64,000 nucleotides of DNA from Saccharomyces uvarum (taxonomy: Eukaryota > Ascomycota > Saccharomycetes > Saccharomycetales > Saccharomycetaceae): NCBI GenBank assembly GCA_947243795.1, contig OX365931.1, positions 806,001 to 870,000 on the forward strand, written 5' to 3'. This document shows, one piece after another, positions 15,953 through 26,748 of this stretch. Position 1 is the stretch's first letter; every line of letters begins with the position of its first letter. The translations under genes and the position numbers were made by a program. The notes under the pieces were generated by a model. The model did no database searches. It was not told the DNA's origin and saw only the letters and a list, made by a program, of their open reading frames with translations.

Positions 15953-17929
15953 ATGGCCGATGCTAACAACGCCTCCCAGAGACAGGACAATCCATACATC
16001 ATTCCATTGCCCCCTTCATCAACAGTAGAGACGTCTTCTGAGCCTCCAAGAACACTGTGGATGGGCGATTTAGATCCCTCCTTTGACGAAGCCACCATTG
16101 AACAGATATGGTCCAGATTGAATAAAAAAGTTATCGTTAAATTAATAAGAGCAAAGAAAAATTTATTGATTCCTTGTAGTTCTACCTCAAGTGGTAACAC
16201 CAATACCAATGAGGAGAGTGGAGAAAGCCAACAACTCGCATCTAGTAGCACTGATCAATTAGATAACTCCCAGATGATTAATATTAATGGAGTCTCGTTT
16301 ATTGACCCTTCAACTACTCAATTACACCATGCGGGATATTGCTTTGTAGAGTTTGAAACTCAAAAGGACGCTCAGTTTGCTTTATCATTAAATGCTACAC
16401 CCTTGCCCAACTTTTACTCTCCAACGACCAATTCTCAAACAAATTCAACATTCAAAAGAACCTTTAGATTGAATTGGGCTTCAGGTGCAACTCTACAAAG
16501 TTCTATACCATCTACTCCAGAATTTTCTTTGTTCGTGGGAGATCTTTCCCCCACGGCTACGGAAGCTGATTTGTTGTCTCTGTTCCAAACAAGATTCAAA
16601 TCGGTGAAAACAGTTCGTGTAATGACTGATCCTTTAACAGGATCATCTCGTTGCTTTGGGTTTGTTAGGTTTGGCAATGAGGACGAACGTCGTAGAGCTT
16701 TGATTGAAATGAGCGGTAAATGGTTTCAAGGAAGAGCTTTAAGGGTCGCATATGCCACACCAAGAAACAATATGATGTTGCAATTGCAAGAACAGCAACA
16801 ACAATCGCAACAACAGCAGCGCCAGCAACAAGAAACAGGGGACAACCAAGCCCCTCTTTTGGTCAAGACTGCAAATAATCTTATTCAAAATAATAGCAAT
16901 ATGCTACCCCTCAATGCCCTTCAAAATACCCCTCCAATACCATTAAACGAGGGCGGGAATCACATGCGTGGAAAGGAGTTTTTGCCCTCACACACTTATA
17001 ATACTGACCCGACCAATACTACTGTATTTGTGGGTGGGCTAGTACCAAAAACAACAGAGTTTCACCTACGTTCGCTATTTAAACCGTTCGGCCCTATCTT
17101 AAATGTTAGGATCCCTAATGGTAAGAATTGCGGGTTTGTTAAATTTGAACAAAGACTTGATGCTGAAGCATCAATGCAAGGCCTGCAAGGTTTCATTGTA
17201 GGTGGAAGTCCGATAAGATTATCCTGGGGGCGTCCTTCCAGTTCAAATGCTAAAGCGGCGCCAGCTGTTATGGGAGCGGGCCAGTATTTATCATCAAATG
17301 GTGTAAGAGCCCCTTCATCCGCCTCTTCTATTGACAATTCTAAGCAAATCTTGGAACAGTATGCGGAAGATAAAAGGCGACTCTTTTTGCAACAACAGCA
17401 ACAGCAAGAGCAACAGCAACACGCTAACTATCCTATGGAGCAGTTGGCTCACCATAATTACTACAGTTACAATAATTTCGATTATCGCGGTAACAATAAT
17501 GGTGGTCATGGCGACCTAGCTAATTCTCAAAGACCCAATGTTTCATACATGCAAGAAGAGAGCGCAATGTACCCACACCAATATGCAAGTTCTTCATACC
17601 CACACCAACCCATGGCCAATCAACTCGCTAATGCCGATGACAATATGCCACAATTTGGCAATGCATTGACAATGCCCATGTCCCTGCCCAATGGTAACAA
17701 CCGTGAGATGGGCATGAATATGGGCATGAACATGAACACAAACACGAACACCAACATGAACCCGATAGCATACGGAATGGGCAATGGAGCCAATATGTAC
17801 GACGGGTCTGGAATGATGAATCTTCCTTCAAGCACAGTTTCGAGTACCAACAACTCAAAACTAAATAGTATGAACAAGCATCCTAATAGGAATAACATTC
17901 CGCCAATTCATCCATCTCTTCTACATTGA
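15953..17929 (+). CDS. NGR1: RNA-binding protein Ngr1 (three RRMs)
   Basis: 658 residues (672 in S. cerevisiae). Glucose-repressed RNA-binding protein that speeds decay of the porin POR1 mRNA and slows growth. RRM1 begins at about residue 34 (RTLWMGDLDP) and is split by a Ser/Asn-rich insertion. RRM2 starts near 192 (FSLFVGDLSP, GFVRFGN). RRM3 is near 359 (TTVFVGGLVP, CGFVKFEQ). A Gln-rich linker (about 278-300) separates RRM2 and RRM3. The C-terminal third is low complexity with Gln, Asn and Met repeats (NMGMNMNTNTNTNMN). These repeats explain the length difference. Confidence 0.96.
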   Translation: MADANNASQRQDNPYIIPLPPSSTVETSSEPPRTLWMGDLDPSFDEATIEQIWSRLNKKVIVKLIRAKKNLLIPCSSTSSGNTNTNEESGESQQLASSSTDQLDNSQMININGVSFIDPSTTQLHHAGYCFVEFETQKDAQFALSLNATPLPNFYSPTTNSQTNSTFKRTFRLNWASGATLQSSIPSTPEFSLFVGDLSPTATEADLLSLFQTRFKSVKTVRVMTDPLTGSSRCFGFVRFGNEDERRRALIEMSGKWFQGRALRVAYATPRNNMMLQLQEQQQQSQQQQRQQQETGDNQAPLLVKTANNLIQNNSNMLPLNALQNTPPIPLNEGGNHMRGKEFLPSHTYNTDPTNTTVFVGGLVPKTTEFHLRSLFKPFGPILNVRIPNGKNCGFVKFEQRLDAEASMQGLQGFIVGGSPIRLSWGRPSSSNAKAAPAVMGAGQYLSSNGVRAPSSASSIDNSKQILEQYAEDKRRLFLQQQQQQEQQQHANYPMEQLAHHNYYSYNNFDYRGNNNGGHGDLANSQRPNVSYMQEESAMYPHQYASSSYPHQPMANQLANADDNMPQFGNALTMPMSLPNGNNREMGMNMGMNMNTNTNTNMNPIAYGMGNGANMYDGSGMMNLPSSTVSSTNNSKLNSMNKHPNRNNIPPIHPSLLH

Positions 17930-18372
17930 GTACAAGAGCAAAAGAAAAAAAATGCTTTTTTTTTGCACAGTTTTTTCGTTTTACGTTCTCACTTTTCTTC
18001 TATTAATGACATTCCAGTTAAAATCTAGTTTAATTATCTACTTCTAATTCTAATCAAATTTGTTATTTACTTTCTCTCTTTCTACCTAAGTACATTTATT
18101 CACTCTAACAGTTTGCCCGTTTCAACTTTTCTTATTGTGTATGTGAACACTGGCGTCATCATTTCACGTGCTATAATAGCCTTGATGACGAAAGAAGAAA
18201 TGTGAAAATTGCTACAAAGTCCGATGACTACGAGCAATAGCCGGTAAGTGACAAAGGTGCACACATATATATACACGTTTAGGTGAAAGGATTTACCAAG
18301 ACTCTCCCTCTTCTTAACACATTCTGTCCACGAAGTACACATAATAGGAAAGAAACAGTACAAGAGGTAAAA
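17930..18372. other. NGR1-MET8 intergenic region
   Basis: 443 bases: NGR1 3' end with T-rich tracts, then the MET8 promoter with a CACGTG site (listed separately). The MET8 frame is open for 30 codons before its ATG, without an upstream ATG of the right family. No other gene is seen. Confidence 0.7.
18165..18170. promoter_or_regulatory. CACGTG (Cbf1-type) site upstream of MET8
   Basis: A perfect CACGTG palindrome lies 203 bases before the MET8 ATG. Cbf1 recruits Met4 and Met28 to such sites at sulfur-assimilation genes. MET8 makes the siroheme cofactor of sulfite reductase, so the site fits the gene's role. Confidence 0.6.
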
Positions 18373-19197
18373 ATGGTAAAATCGTTGCAATTGGCGCACC
18401 AGTTAAAGGACAAGAGAATACTCTTAATCGGCGGTGGAGAGGTCGGCCTGACAAGATTATACAAACTAATACCTACAGGTTGCAAGCTAACTTTGGTTTC
18501 TCCTGCCTTACACAAAGCCATCGTTCCGAAGTTCGGGAAATTCATCGACAGGGAGGACCATCTTGAATACAGAGAAAACGCCAAACGCATTGTTAATTCC
18601 AGCTGGGATTCTTCCAAGAACGAAATTTACGAGTATATTCACGACGAATTCAAAGATGAATACCTCGACCTAGAGGACGATGACGACGCGTGGCACATAA
18701 TTATGACCTGCATACCCGACCATCCGGAAAGTGCAAGAATATATCACCTCTGCAAAGAAAGGTTCGGCAAGCAGCAGCTGGTAAACGTGGCTGACAAGCC
18801 AGAGCTATGCGACTTCTACTTCGGGGCCAACCTGGAGATCGGCAACCGTCTACAGATTCTCATCTCGACCAACGGACTTTCCCCACGCTTCGGCGCCCTG
18901 GTAAGAGACGAGATCAGCAACCTGTTCTCCCAGATGGGGGACTTGGCGCTAGAGGACGCCGTCGTGAAGCTTGGCGAACTAAGGAGAGGCATTAGGCTGC
19001 TGGCGCCGAACGACAATGACGTCAAGTACCGCATGGACTGGGCCAAACGCTGCACGGACCTCTTCGGGATCCAGCATTGCCACGAAATCGATGTCCAGCG
19101 CCTGCTAGGACTCTTTAAGACCATGTTTCAGGATCAGCACTGCTCCTTGCAATTCCCTCCCAAAGATCAGATGCTTAGCTATTACTGCTCGTCCTGA
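18373..19197 (+). CDS. MET8: Bifunctional siroheme synthase Met8 (dehydrogenase/ferrochelatase)
   Basis: 274 residues, equal to S. cerevisiae Met8. It oxidises precorrin-2 to sirohydrochlorin with NAD and inserts iron to give siroheme, the cofactor of sulfite reductase. The N-terminal Rossmann domain shows LLIGGGEVGLTR (about 18-29). VNVADKPELCDF contains the catalytic Asp near 141. A helical dimerisation domain follows (LVRDEISNLFSQMG). I chose ATG 18373 because MVKSLQLAHQLKDKR is the family start. The second half of the gene is richer in G+C than the first (34 of 60 at 18961-19020 against 26 of 60 at 18541-18600). Confidence 0.97.
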   Translation: MVKSLQLAHQLKDKRILLIGGGEVGLTRLYKLIPTGCKLTLVSPALHKAIVPKFGKFIDREDHLEYRENAKRIVNSSWDSSKNEIYEYIHDEFKDEYLDLEDDDDAWHIIMTCIPDHPESARIYHLCKERFGKQQLVNVADKPELCDFYFGANLEIGNRLQILISTNGLSPRFGALVRDEISNLFSQMGDLALEDAVVKLGELRRGIRLLAPNDNDVKYRMDWAKRCTDLFGIQHCHEIDVQRLLGLFKTMFQDQHCSLQFPPKDQMLSYYCSS

Positions 19198-19412
19198 GCG
19201 ACCGGGCCTCCTTATTTAAGGGGCGCGTCTTTTCTATTGTGTAGAGAAAATCTAGTGGAATTTTGTATATAATTGCATGTATAGGGGTTAAGGAACGGAA
19301 AGTTAAGGCATGTTCAGATCAGCTTTTCTTCTCTTCTCTTGAGCAAGACAAATTAGACAATCCGAATATACAATAACTATAAATATCAATAGAACAACTA
19401 ACCATCATACAC

Positions 19413-20999
19413 ATGACTTCTGCACCGAACACGTTCCCTCCAAGTCAGAACAGTTCCTCCGGAAACCTCCCCACATCCAGACATGCGTCTATCGTAGAGA
19501 TGTTGTCCACCCCTCCGTTGCTGCCCCAGATGCAAGTGAACGACCCAGAAGACAAAGAAGAGCCAGAAGAGCTCACGCCGCCAAAGGCTACAGGAGCTCC
19601 TGGACCTGCTCCCGCTGCCACTCCCGCGCCCCTCCGCGATGAAAAGCCCCAATTCAAACTGTCAGCTGTGCCCATGACACAGACTCCATCGCAATGCTTA
19701 TCATCTGTGCATGCTCAGAAATGGCAGCACATCCAGCTGTCGCAATTGATTGAACAAAACAAGCTTATTTTTGTTCCAGGCTCCATATCGGTAGAGGAAG
19801 CCTTCAACACTATGATCAAGTACCACCTGAACTCCATTCCCGTGGAGTCCTTTCCTGGTGATATAGACTGTTTCACTTTTGACTACAATGATCTAAATTC
19901 ATACCTTTTGTTAGTCTTGAACAAGATCACCGTTAGCAACAAACAGCTCACCACAGACTGCCAAAATGGAAAGCCCGTCCCCGTGGGCGAGATGGTCAAG
20001 TTGACTCCTAAGAATCCATTTTATAAACTGCCGGAAAATGAGAGTTTGTCCACGGTGATGGGAATTCTCGGTTCAGGTGTACACCGTGTAGCCATAACGA
20101 ACGAAGGGATGACCAAGGTTAAAGGTATCTTGTCCCAGCGTCGTTTGATCAAGTACCTCTGGGACAACGCTAGATCGTTCACAAGTCTAGAACCTTTATT
20201 GAACACCTCGCTACAAGATTTACATATTGGTGTTCTTAATATCCAGTCCAAGCCAACTTCAAGACAATCTCGTGTTATCTCCATTCAAGGAGAGGAGCCT
20301 TTGATTATGGGTCTTTACAAAATGCATGTAGAAAGAATATCTTCCATTGCCGTCATCGATAAACAAGGTAACCTATTAGGCAACATATCAGTGACTGACG
20401 TAAAGCACGTCACCAGAACTTCCCAATATCCATTATTGCACAAGACTTGCCGTCATTTTATTTCAGTCATCTTAAACTCAAGAGGACTGGAAACAGGTAA
20501 AGATTCCTTCCCAATTTTTCACGTATACCCCTCCAGCTCGTTAGCAAGAACACTGGCAAAACTGGTTGCTACAAAGTCTCACAGATTATGGATTGTGCAA
20601 CCGCCGGAGTCCTCCAACTCCGCATCAGCATCCTCCACAAACTTAACCGCATCCAACACTGCAGCTAATGCAACTACCGGTACCGCTCAGTCGTCAACTA
20701 ATGGTGGCGCTTCCATGTCAAAATCATCCTCTTCGACATCCATCAATTCTCACTCTCCGCTAATGACCGCAATTGAAGATCCGCCATCGCCACGTTCCTC
20801 GGCAATCGCGATCCCACCACCAAGTCCCGTTTCTACAACAAGCACACCAAATCTATTTGAAAAGGAATACAGAACAGGCAAATTGATCGGTGTAGTCTCA
20901 TTGACCGATATTATCAACTTACTGTCAAGGAAACAAACCGGAAACAAGGCAGTGGACCCTCAATCCGCAAGAAGACAAAGAGGTAGTATTGCCATGTGA
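19413..20999 (+). CDS. SDS24: Sds24, CBS-domain protein
   Basis: 528 residues (527 in S. cerevisiae). Sds23/Sds24 family protein with four CBS repeats, linked to cell separation and fluid-phase endocytosis; the fission yeast relative inhibits PP2A/PP6-type phosphatases. The N-terminal 80 residues are Pro/Ser/Glu-rich. CBS repeats run from about residue 100 to 400 and resume at the C-terminus (LIGVVSLTDIINLLSRK). A Ser/Thr/Ala-rich insertion lies between (about 400-475). It ends in RRQRGSIAM. Confidence 0.95.
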   Translation: MTSAPNTFPPSQNSSSGNLPTSRHASIVEMLSTPPLLPQMQVNDPEDKEEPEELTPPKATGAPGPAPAATPAPLRDEKPQFKLSAVPMTQTPSQCLSSVHAQKWQHIQLSQLIEQNKLIFVPGSISVEEAFNTMIKYHLNSIPVESFPGDIDCFTFDYNDLNSYLLLVLNKITVSNKQLTTDCQNGKPVPVGEMVKLTPKNPFYKLPENESLSTVMGILGSGVHRVAITNEGMTKVKGILSQRRLIKYLWDNARSFTSLEPLLNTSLQDLHIGVLNIQSKPTSRQSRVISIQGEEPLIMGLYKMHVERISSIAVIDKQGNLLGNISVTDVKHVTRTSQYPLLHKTCRHFISVILNSRGLETGKDSFPIFHVYPSSSLARTLAKLVATKSHRLWIVQPPESSNSASASSTNLTASNTAANATTGTAQSSTNGGASMSKSSSSTSINSHSPLMTAIEDPPSPRSSAIAIPPPSPVSTTSTPNLFEKEYRTGKLIGVVSLTDIINLLSRKQTGNKAVDPQSARRQRGSIAM

Positions 21000-21335
21000 G
21001 GTTTGCGGCCTTACTTCCTATTTTTATTTTATTTATTTTATTGTACAAACAGACTAAGAGAGAGAATACTGCTTATTCACCTCTCGACTTTATATGGTTT
21101 TACATATTATCATGACACATATGTATATAATTGTTTAAGAGCATTCCATTTTGTTCTGTACAGGAAATTAGGTCTTTTGTTTTTGTCGCGTGTGTGTATA
21201 ACATTTTTTCACTCATGTAGACCAAAACTAAAGACGCTTGGCAAATACACAATATATAGGTGTACATTTGCTACAATAGGCGGTGCCATAAGAAACAACG
21301 CCAAAACCGTATCACCATACCCCAAACAATTTGAT
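21000..21335. other. SDS24-HPC2 intergenic region
   Basis: 336 bases, SDS24 3' end and HPC2 promoter. AT-rich first half. A frame stays open here on the plus strand, but it starts at a non-ATG codon and is hydrophobic low-complexity, so I do not call it a gene. Confidence 0.65.
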
Positions 21336-23299
21336 ATGGACCAAAAAGGTATGTTCATACTTCTTTCTCCACCCGTCGCCCTTCGTTATTTTTATTTCAG
21401 AACATTTAACTAACAGCTAAATATTTCTTAGTGATAGTCATTGAGGACTCTAAAAGTGATAACGATCCCTCAATATCAAGTGGAGAAGCCCAAATGCAAC
21501 CAGATACTAGAGTTCAAATCTTGAATAATGATAACAACATCAAGAATGAACCTGAAGCTGACAATGAAGACCCTTTGAGTAAATTTTTGAGCAGAAGGAC
21601 GAATAAGAAAATACCAAATATTGCCGAAGAGCTGGCCAAGAACAGAAACCACGCCAAGGGTGCTTCTCCATCGCCCATCATAGTCTCCACATCTTCTTCT
21701 TCAGCCCCTCCGTCGGGACCCCCTTCCTCGTCTACAAACTCGGTAGACATACCAACAACAAACCGATTTAGCAGAAATACAGTAGAACCGTTTCAATATC
21801 CACCAAATCCCACTGTGTCTACAAGCGGAATAGATACAGAAGAAATAAGGCGGAATAGTAAAAACATAGACAACAGAAGTGCTCCAGAAAGAGGACGTTC
21901 TTCTTTTGCTGCGAACCAACTAAAAATATCATCGTTGTTAACTATGTCCTCTAATGACGACAGCACGCCCCCAGCGATAAATGCTTTCATCGGAAACAAA
22001 AACGGCAACAATACTACTAATAATATCCCATCACCTAGCATAGAGCTCCATACGGATCCAAACACTATCGAGTCGTTAATAAAAACTCCAAACTCTCCTA
22101 GAAATAAGTCATTAACCCCTAAAGTTATTCTGCCCACCCAAAACATGGACGGCTCTCTTTTAAAGATTCCCCATTTAGACGATAATACCCCTGGCATTCT
22201 TATAGCGAAAACCGGCTCTCCCGTAAATTTGGACGTCGAAACTACAGTACAACCTCTAGCAAAAATCAACAAGCCTACTACTCATTCCCTGAAACCAGCT
22301 TTGACAAAACAACCGGCAGAGAAAGTTTCTTTGAAACGAAGTAACAGCTCAATTACACACAGCGATTCTAATGGCAACTCTAATAAAAAACCTGCACCTG
22401 AAAGAGCGAGGAAATCAAATTCAGTGTCAGCAATATTACCGAAGCCAGCTAGCAAGACATCAAAAAAGGCTTCTAGTAGTAACGCTGACTCCAATAAGAA
22501 AAAACCCATTTCAAACAAGACTGTATCCGGTATTAAGAAAGAGCCAAACACAAACTCCAAACTAAGTACAGTCAAGAAGGAAAACAGTGCTTTATCTTCT
22601 ACCAAAGCGACTGAGAAAGAAAAAGACAAAAATGGTAATGGCGCTGACGCAAAGAACTCTGCCAACAACGTTAAAAAGGAATCAACCTCAAAATCTCCTA
22701 GGAAATTAGTACCTGCACCAACAATCAACTCACCTAAGCTTGTACAAACGACAGAAACAAAAATAAGGGAACCCTCAATCCTAATTGACATTCCGTTGTA
22801 CCAAGCTGACACAAATGACTACTTGGATGAAAATGGTCAGGTCATTTTTAATTTGTCAACTTTAATAAAGGAAAAATATCATCCAAACCACAAAGAGCTG
22901 GCACAGTTAAAAGACTCCAAAAGAAATTTAATAACACAGTTGAATGATCATTCTAATGGCGCACTAGAGAAGGAAAAAGACGAAGAAGGTGATATCATAC
23001 TTGATGACGATGAGGACTTGGAGGATGATGAAGGAGAACTAGATACGGAGACGAACACTGCAGCAACTACAAACTCTCCAAAGAAGAAATCACATCCGAT
23101 GAAAGGTAAAAATTTGATTGGTAAATATGACGTTGAAGATCCGTTCATTGATGATTCAGAACTATTATGGGAGGAACAACGTGCTGCCACAAAAGATGGG
23201 TTTTTTGTTTACTTTGGCCCATTGATTGAAAAAGGACATTATGCAAGCTTGGAACGTGCAAACGGTACCATGAAAAGAGGTGGTGTCAAGAACAAGTAG
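21336..23299 (+). CDS. HPC2: HIR complex subunit Hpc2 (spliced, two exons)
   Basis: Exon 1 is 21336-21348 (13 bases, ATG GAC CAA AAA G). Exon 2 is 21432-23299. Joined, they give 626 residues starting MDQKVIVIEDSK (625 in S. cerevisiae, same intron position). Hpc2 is a subunit of the HIR histone H3-H4 chaperone, which represses histone genes and deposits nucleosomes outside S phase. Most of the protein is disordered and rich in Ser, Lys and Asn. The conserved part is C-terminal: LIDIPLYQADTNDYLDENG at about 450 and KYDVEDPFIDDSELLWEE near 575, the Hpc2/ubinuclein HRD-type region. An acidic run (about 515-535) lies between them. Confidence 0.95.
21349..21431 (+). other. HPC2 intron (83 bases)
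   Basis: Begins GTATGT, contains the branch site AACTAAC at 21408-21414 and ends CTTAG, 18 bases past the branch A. Removing it joins exon 1 (13 bases) in frame to exon 2. Confidence 0.92.
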
Positions 23300-23622
23300 G
23301 CATTTTGTTCAGGGCCTTTGCCAAAAGCCCTGAAAGGCATAAATCAAATAATGAATGAGGCTGGTATTGATAACGTATATCGAGCTCATAGAAGTAAATT
23401 TTTACGAGCAAACATTTAATGTACGTTAATTTTCTATACATACTCGATGATTTAGTCTCAGAAAATAGATTTGACTTTACGAGTTTTATAAAGTTTTAGT
23501 TATAAATGTATGTACATACCTAGAGCTCTTAAAAATAAGAAAAAAGAGAATAAAACCCTTATCCCCTTTGCATTTCTTTCATATATTTTTTACTACATAC
23601 AGGAATGAATTAAACTAGAGTT
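23300..23622. other. HPC2-YBP1 convergent 3' region
   Basis: 323 AT-rich bases between two converging genes, with TATATA-type efficiency elements for 3' end formation. No gene seen. Confidence 0.65.
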
Positions 23623-25650
23623 TCATTTCATAGTGTTCAAGTGATATTTCAAAGACTTATTTGCTTCTACAATTTCTTTGTAGTTTGAAAGTTTATCAGA
23701 TCCAAGCTGTTCCAATGTAGAGTCAATCATTGAGTAAACAATTTCCAATAAACCTCTATCCCATTGTTCTCTCAGTACGATGAAAAAATTTAAATAAGTC
23801 GATAACAATAATATCTCGCTTTTCTTAGCGTCTGCAGTAAATGAGTCGCAGATAGTTCGTAAACAACATTCATGAACAGCTGCCATTTTGGAAGAGTCCA
23901 ACTGAATGTAATATTTGATGCTTCCTTTCTTAGGCTTTTGGTCTTCACTGATTCCCAGCTTTGACAATTCTTCAATGATTGAACTGGTTTCAGGATTATC
24001 ATCTTTTTTGGAAACGCGTTGCCTTGAAAGATCTTTTAGGATACACAATACAGATGTTTTGCCCAAAGGGAAGGGACATATTTTGAGAACATCCAAAATA
24101 AAGTCAAATGCAACGTTCTCGGGAACCAAACATAGTAGTCTCGTGAGGAGGGTGAATGTTACCATCCGTAACCGATGATTGACTTGAACACAATTCTTAA
24201 TAAGTAGAACCTGTAACAAAGCTTTTGTAACAAATACTGAAAGGTTTTCGAGTTCCGTTTTAATATTTTCCAAAGGCTCAGTTGTAATGGCATACCATAG
24301 CCAATAACGGTTAACAGATTCAACTGCTAAACTATGGTAAACTTTGGAATACAATGAAGGGGTGGTAAATCTTAAGTAGAGATAAATAGCATCCGTGATT
24401 GAAATTTTCTCTACCAGATGTTCATTGGTCTCTAAATAATTGATACCGGAAAACAAAACAATACCATTAAGATCTAAGCCTACACTCCTTTCTTTTGCAG
24501 CCTTTTGTACTTCAAAAGTATAAGCTAGTTTATATACCATTCTTTCCAAGACCGATTTCGCTTCATCATTAACAGCATCAGTCTCCTGTGGTACAGATTT
24601 GTAAATAATCCTGCATTCTTTCAATACGTTCTGAAATTCGGCTTTTATATCAACATCAAGCGAATAGGCCAGTTGATAGAACCTACAGAATAACTCAAGC
24701 AGTTCGGTATAATATGCCGTTAGTTGAAATTCTTGATGATTCAGTGCGCAATAGTATTTTGCATCAGAATTAGTGTTCACAGTCTTGATAGACGACGAAA
24801 TTCCAAAAGTGCAGAGCCTACGCAGGAGTCTCACTTGTAACTCACTTTCCTTCTCTACTACTTTATCAAGCATTTCCTGAGTAAATTGTGCGTTCAATTG
24901 TATATCTTTCGGTGGGTCTGGGGGAATATAATTCCTGCAAAATGTATACACCCTACGAAGAAGAAAAAGAGCATCTTCAAATGAATCAGCATGGTCATAT
25001 ACAAATTTCTCAATTGTTGCCACAGTAGCTCCTAGGTATTTTGAAGGATACAGGGTGGAGATTCTTTTGAGGCTCGCTCCAATAAACTCAAATAAAATGT
25101 AAGCTTTCAACGTAAAAAAGAATTCCCTTGTATTTTTTCTTTCACCATAATAAGAACTGTCGCTCGGATCAGAACTTTTATAAACCATTTTTGCAGGAAC
25201 TGGCGTAGTAGCTTGCTCATTAACAAGCTCCTCTTTATTCTGTTGATCATTTTCAGAAACATCTTCTTCAAAAGAAAGGACTGAAAGCAATTCCAAACCA
25301 GTAACCAGACATTTTTTTGGTTCTCCATGGATCGAAATTGCATAGAAACATTTCATTACACCATGAATAATTTTATTAACACATAATACTTTGCTTACAT
25401 CGATATTTTCTTTTGACAAGAACTTTAATAGGCCTTTGGGTACATCCCAGCCAATTTCACCAGTAATAGCCGGATTATCCTCTAACAATCCCCTCAGGGT
25501 TTCAATGAATTCCCCCTTCTCACCATACGTGCCTTCCTGGTCGACTTGTTCACTATATATATCGATTAATGTTACCAGCGCAATAAGGTCCTCCTTTTGA
25601 GTTTTGAACGCATCAGTAAGCTCCGAAAGCAGATCTTTAATTGGTTCCAT
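23623..25650 (-). CDS. YBP1: Yap1-binding protein Ybp1
   Basis: 675 residues (674 in S. cerevisiae). Ybp1 binds the transcription factor Yap1 and promotes its oxidation by the peroxidase Hyr1/Gpx3, so that Yap1 stays in the nucleus after peroxide. The protein is helical throughout with no named catalytic motif. Conserved blocks include FEDALFLLRRVYTFCRNYIP and LYLRFTTPSLYSKVY. I chose ATG 25650 (MEPIKDLLSELTDAF). The frame extends 18 codons upstream but only to a GTG. It shares a 235-base divergent promoter with ATG12. Confidence 0.95.
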   Translation of the reverse strand: MEPIKDLLSELTDAFKTQKEDLIALVTLIDIYSEQVDQEGTYGEKGEFIETLRGLLEDNPAITGEIGWDVPKGLLKFLSKENIDVSKVLCVNKIIHGVMKCFYAISIHGEPKKCLVTGLELLSVLSFEEDVSENDQQNKEELVNEQATTPVPAKMVYKSSDPSDSSYYGERKNTREFFFTLKAYILFEFIGASLKRISTLYPSKYLGATVATIEKFVYDHADSFEDALFLLRRVYTFCRNYIPPDPPKDIQLNAQFTQEMLDKVVEKESELQVRLLRRLCTFGISSSIKTVNTNSDAKYYCALNHQEFQLTAYYTELLELFCRFYQLAYSLDVDIKAEFQNVLKECRIIYKSVPQETDAVNDEAKSVLERMVYKLAYTFEVQKAAKERSVGLDLNGIVLFSGINYLETNEHLVEKISITDAIYLYLRFTTPSLYSKVYHSLAVESVNRYWLWYAITTEPLENIKTELENLSVFVTKALLQVLLIKNCVQVNHRLRMVTFTLLTRLLCLVPENVAFDFILDVLKICPFPLGKTSVLCILKDLSRQRVSKKDDNPETSSIIEELSKLGISEDQKPKKGSIKYYIQLDSSKMAAVHECCLRTICDSFTADAKKSEILLLSTYLNFFIVLREQWDRGLLEIVYSMIDSTLEQLGSDKLSNYKEIVEANKSLKYHLNTMK

Positions 25651-25885
25651 CACGGTCAGGTTATCAAATTTAATATTTGTGAGATATCCTTCTTTAAAGT
25701 TCACCTAACATTAATAGCCATGTACACTAGTCTTTTTTTTTTTTGTTTTTTTCCCTAAATCAAAGGATTCGTACTTATGAAATATACAGGTTTAAAGTTT
25801 TGGAGCTAATGTACTTCAACTTAAACAAATATAACGGGTGTACTCTTGGCTATTACAAGTTGCAACCAAAAGATTCAATGAAAGT

Positions 25886-26467
25886 ATGAGTAGAATTTTA
25901 GAGAGCGAAAATGAAACAGAAAGCGACGAAAGCTCTATTATATCGACTAACAATGGAACGGCCACTGAAAGGGCAAGAAATCATCCAGAACTAAAATCGT
26001 CGACACACACAGTTCAGAACAGACTAGAACTCTTTAGTAGGAGGCTATCTCAGCTCGGATTAGCAAGTGATGCTTCTGTAGACCAACAACTGGACAGCTC
26101 AGCTAGTAGCACTTATGAACAGAAGGAGGTGAATAAGACAAATACATCGACATCAGAGCAAAAGAATATTGCAACAGAACAAAAGAGTCGCAAAGAGGAG
26201 CCAGATGCGCAAAAGATCCAGATAAAATTCCAACCAATTGGATCTATTGCGCAGTTGAAACCATCGGTTTGCAAAATTTCAATGTCACAGCCTTTTGCTA
26301 TGGTAATTTTATTTCTCAAAAGACGACTGAAGATGGATTACGTTTATTGTTATATAAATAATTCTTTTGCACCCACCCCACAGCAAAATGTAGGAGAGCT
26401 TTGGACACAGTTTAAAGTCAGCGATGAACTAATTGTAAGTTATTGTGCATCGGTAGCGTTTGGTTAA
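25886..26467 (+). CDS. ATG12: Ubiquitin-like autophagy protein Atg12
   Basis: 193 residues (186 in S. cerevisiae). Atg12 is activated by Atg7 and Atg10 and joined through its C-terminal glycine to Atg5; the conjugate with Atg16 drives Atg8 lipidation in autophagosome formation. The N-terminal half (1-105) is a disordered Ser/Glu/Thr-rich tail that has diverged and holds the extra residues. The C-terminal ubiquitin fold (about 108-193) is well conserved, including [18 protein letters not shown]. It ends in the conjugation terminus SVAFG. ATG 25886 ([13 protein letters not shown]) matches the family start. Confidence 0.97.
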   Translation: MSRILESENETESDESSIISTNNGTATERARNHPELKSSTHTVQNRLELFSRRLSQLGLASDASVDQQLDSSASSTYEQKEVNKTNTSTSEQKNIATEQKSRKEEPDAQKIQIKFQPIGSIAQLKPSVCKISMSQPFAMVILFLKRRLKMDYVYCYINNSFAPTPQQNVGELWTQFKVSDELIVSYCASVAFG

Positions 26468-26748
26468 ACATTATGCGCTAGTTCCAACCTTTAAAAAAAC
26501 TATCCGTAATGGCTTGAGAAGGGTTGTTAATACTGTGGTCAATGGCCCAAGGCAGTATAAAACTACTATCAGAACTCATATCTGGTCTAGTTCTTCAGGA
26601 ACGAAAAAGTGATCAATATTACCACCATCAAAAAAAAAATGATGAGCATATGTATTACTGAAAACGTTTTACTTTTTTTTCTATTTGGTATTTAAATGTA
26701 CATGGAACATAACTAGATAAAAATATAGCTAATGGCTAGCCACTAGTT

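Noticed and set aside
25704-25704. Longer N-termini for YBP1, AME1, ATG12, MET8, ERV15, PBP2 and VHC1
   Set aside because: In each case the upstream extension opens at a TTG, GTG or CTG codon, not ATG, and the orthologs start at the internal ATG I used.
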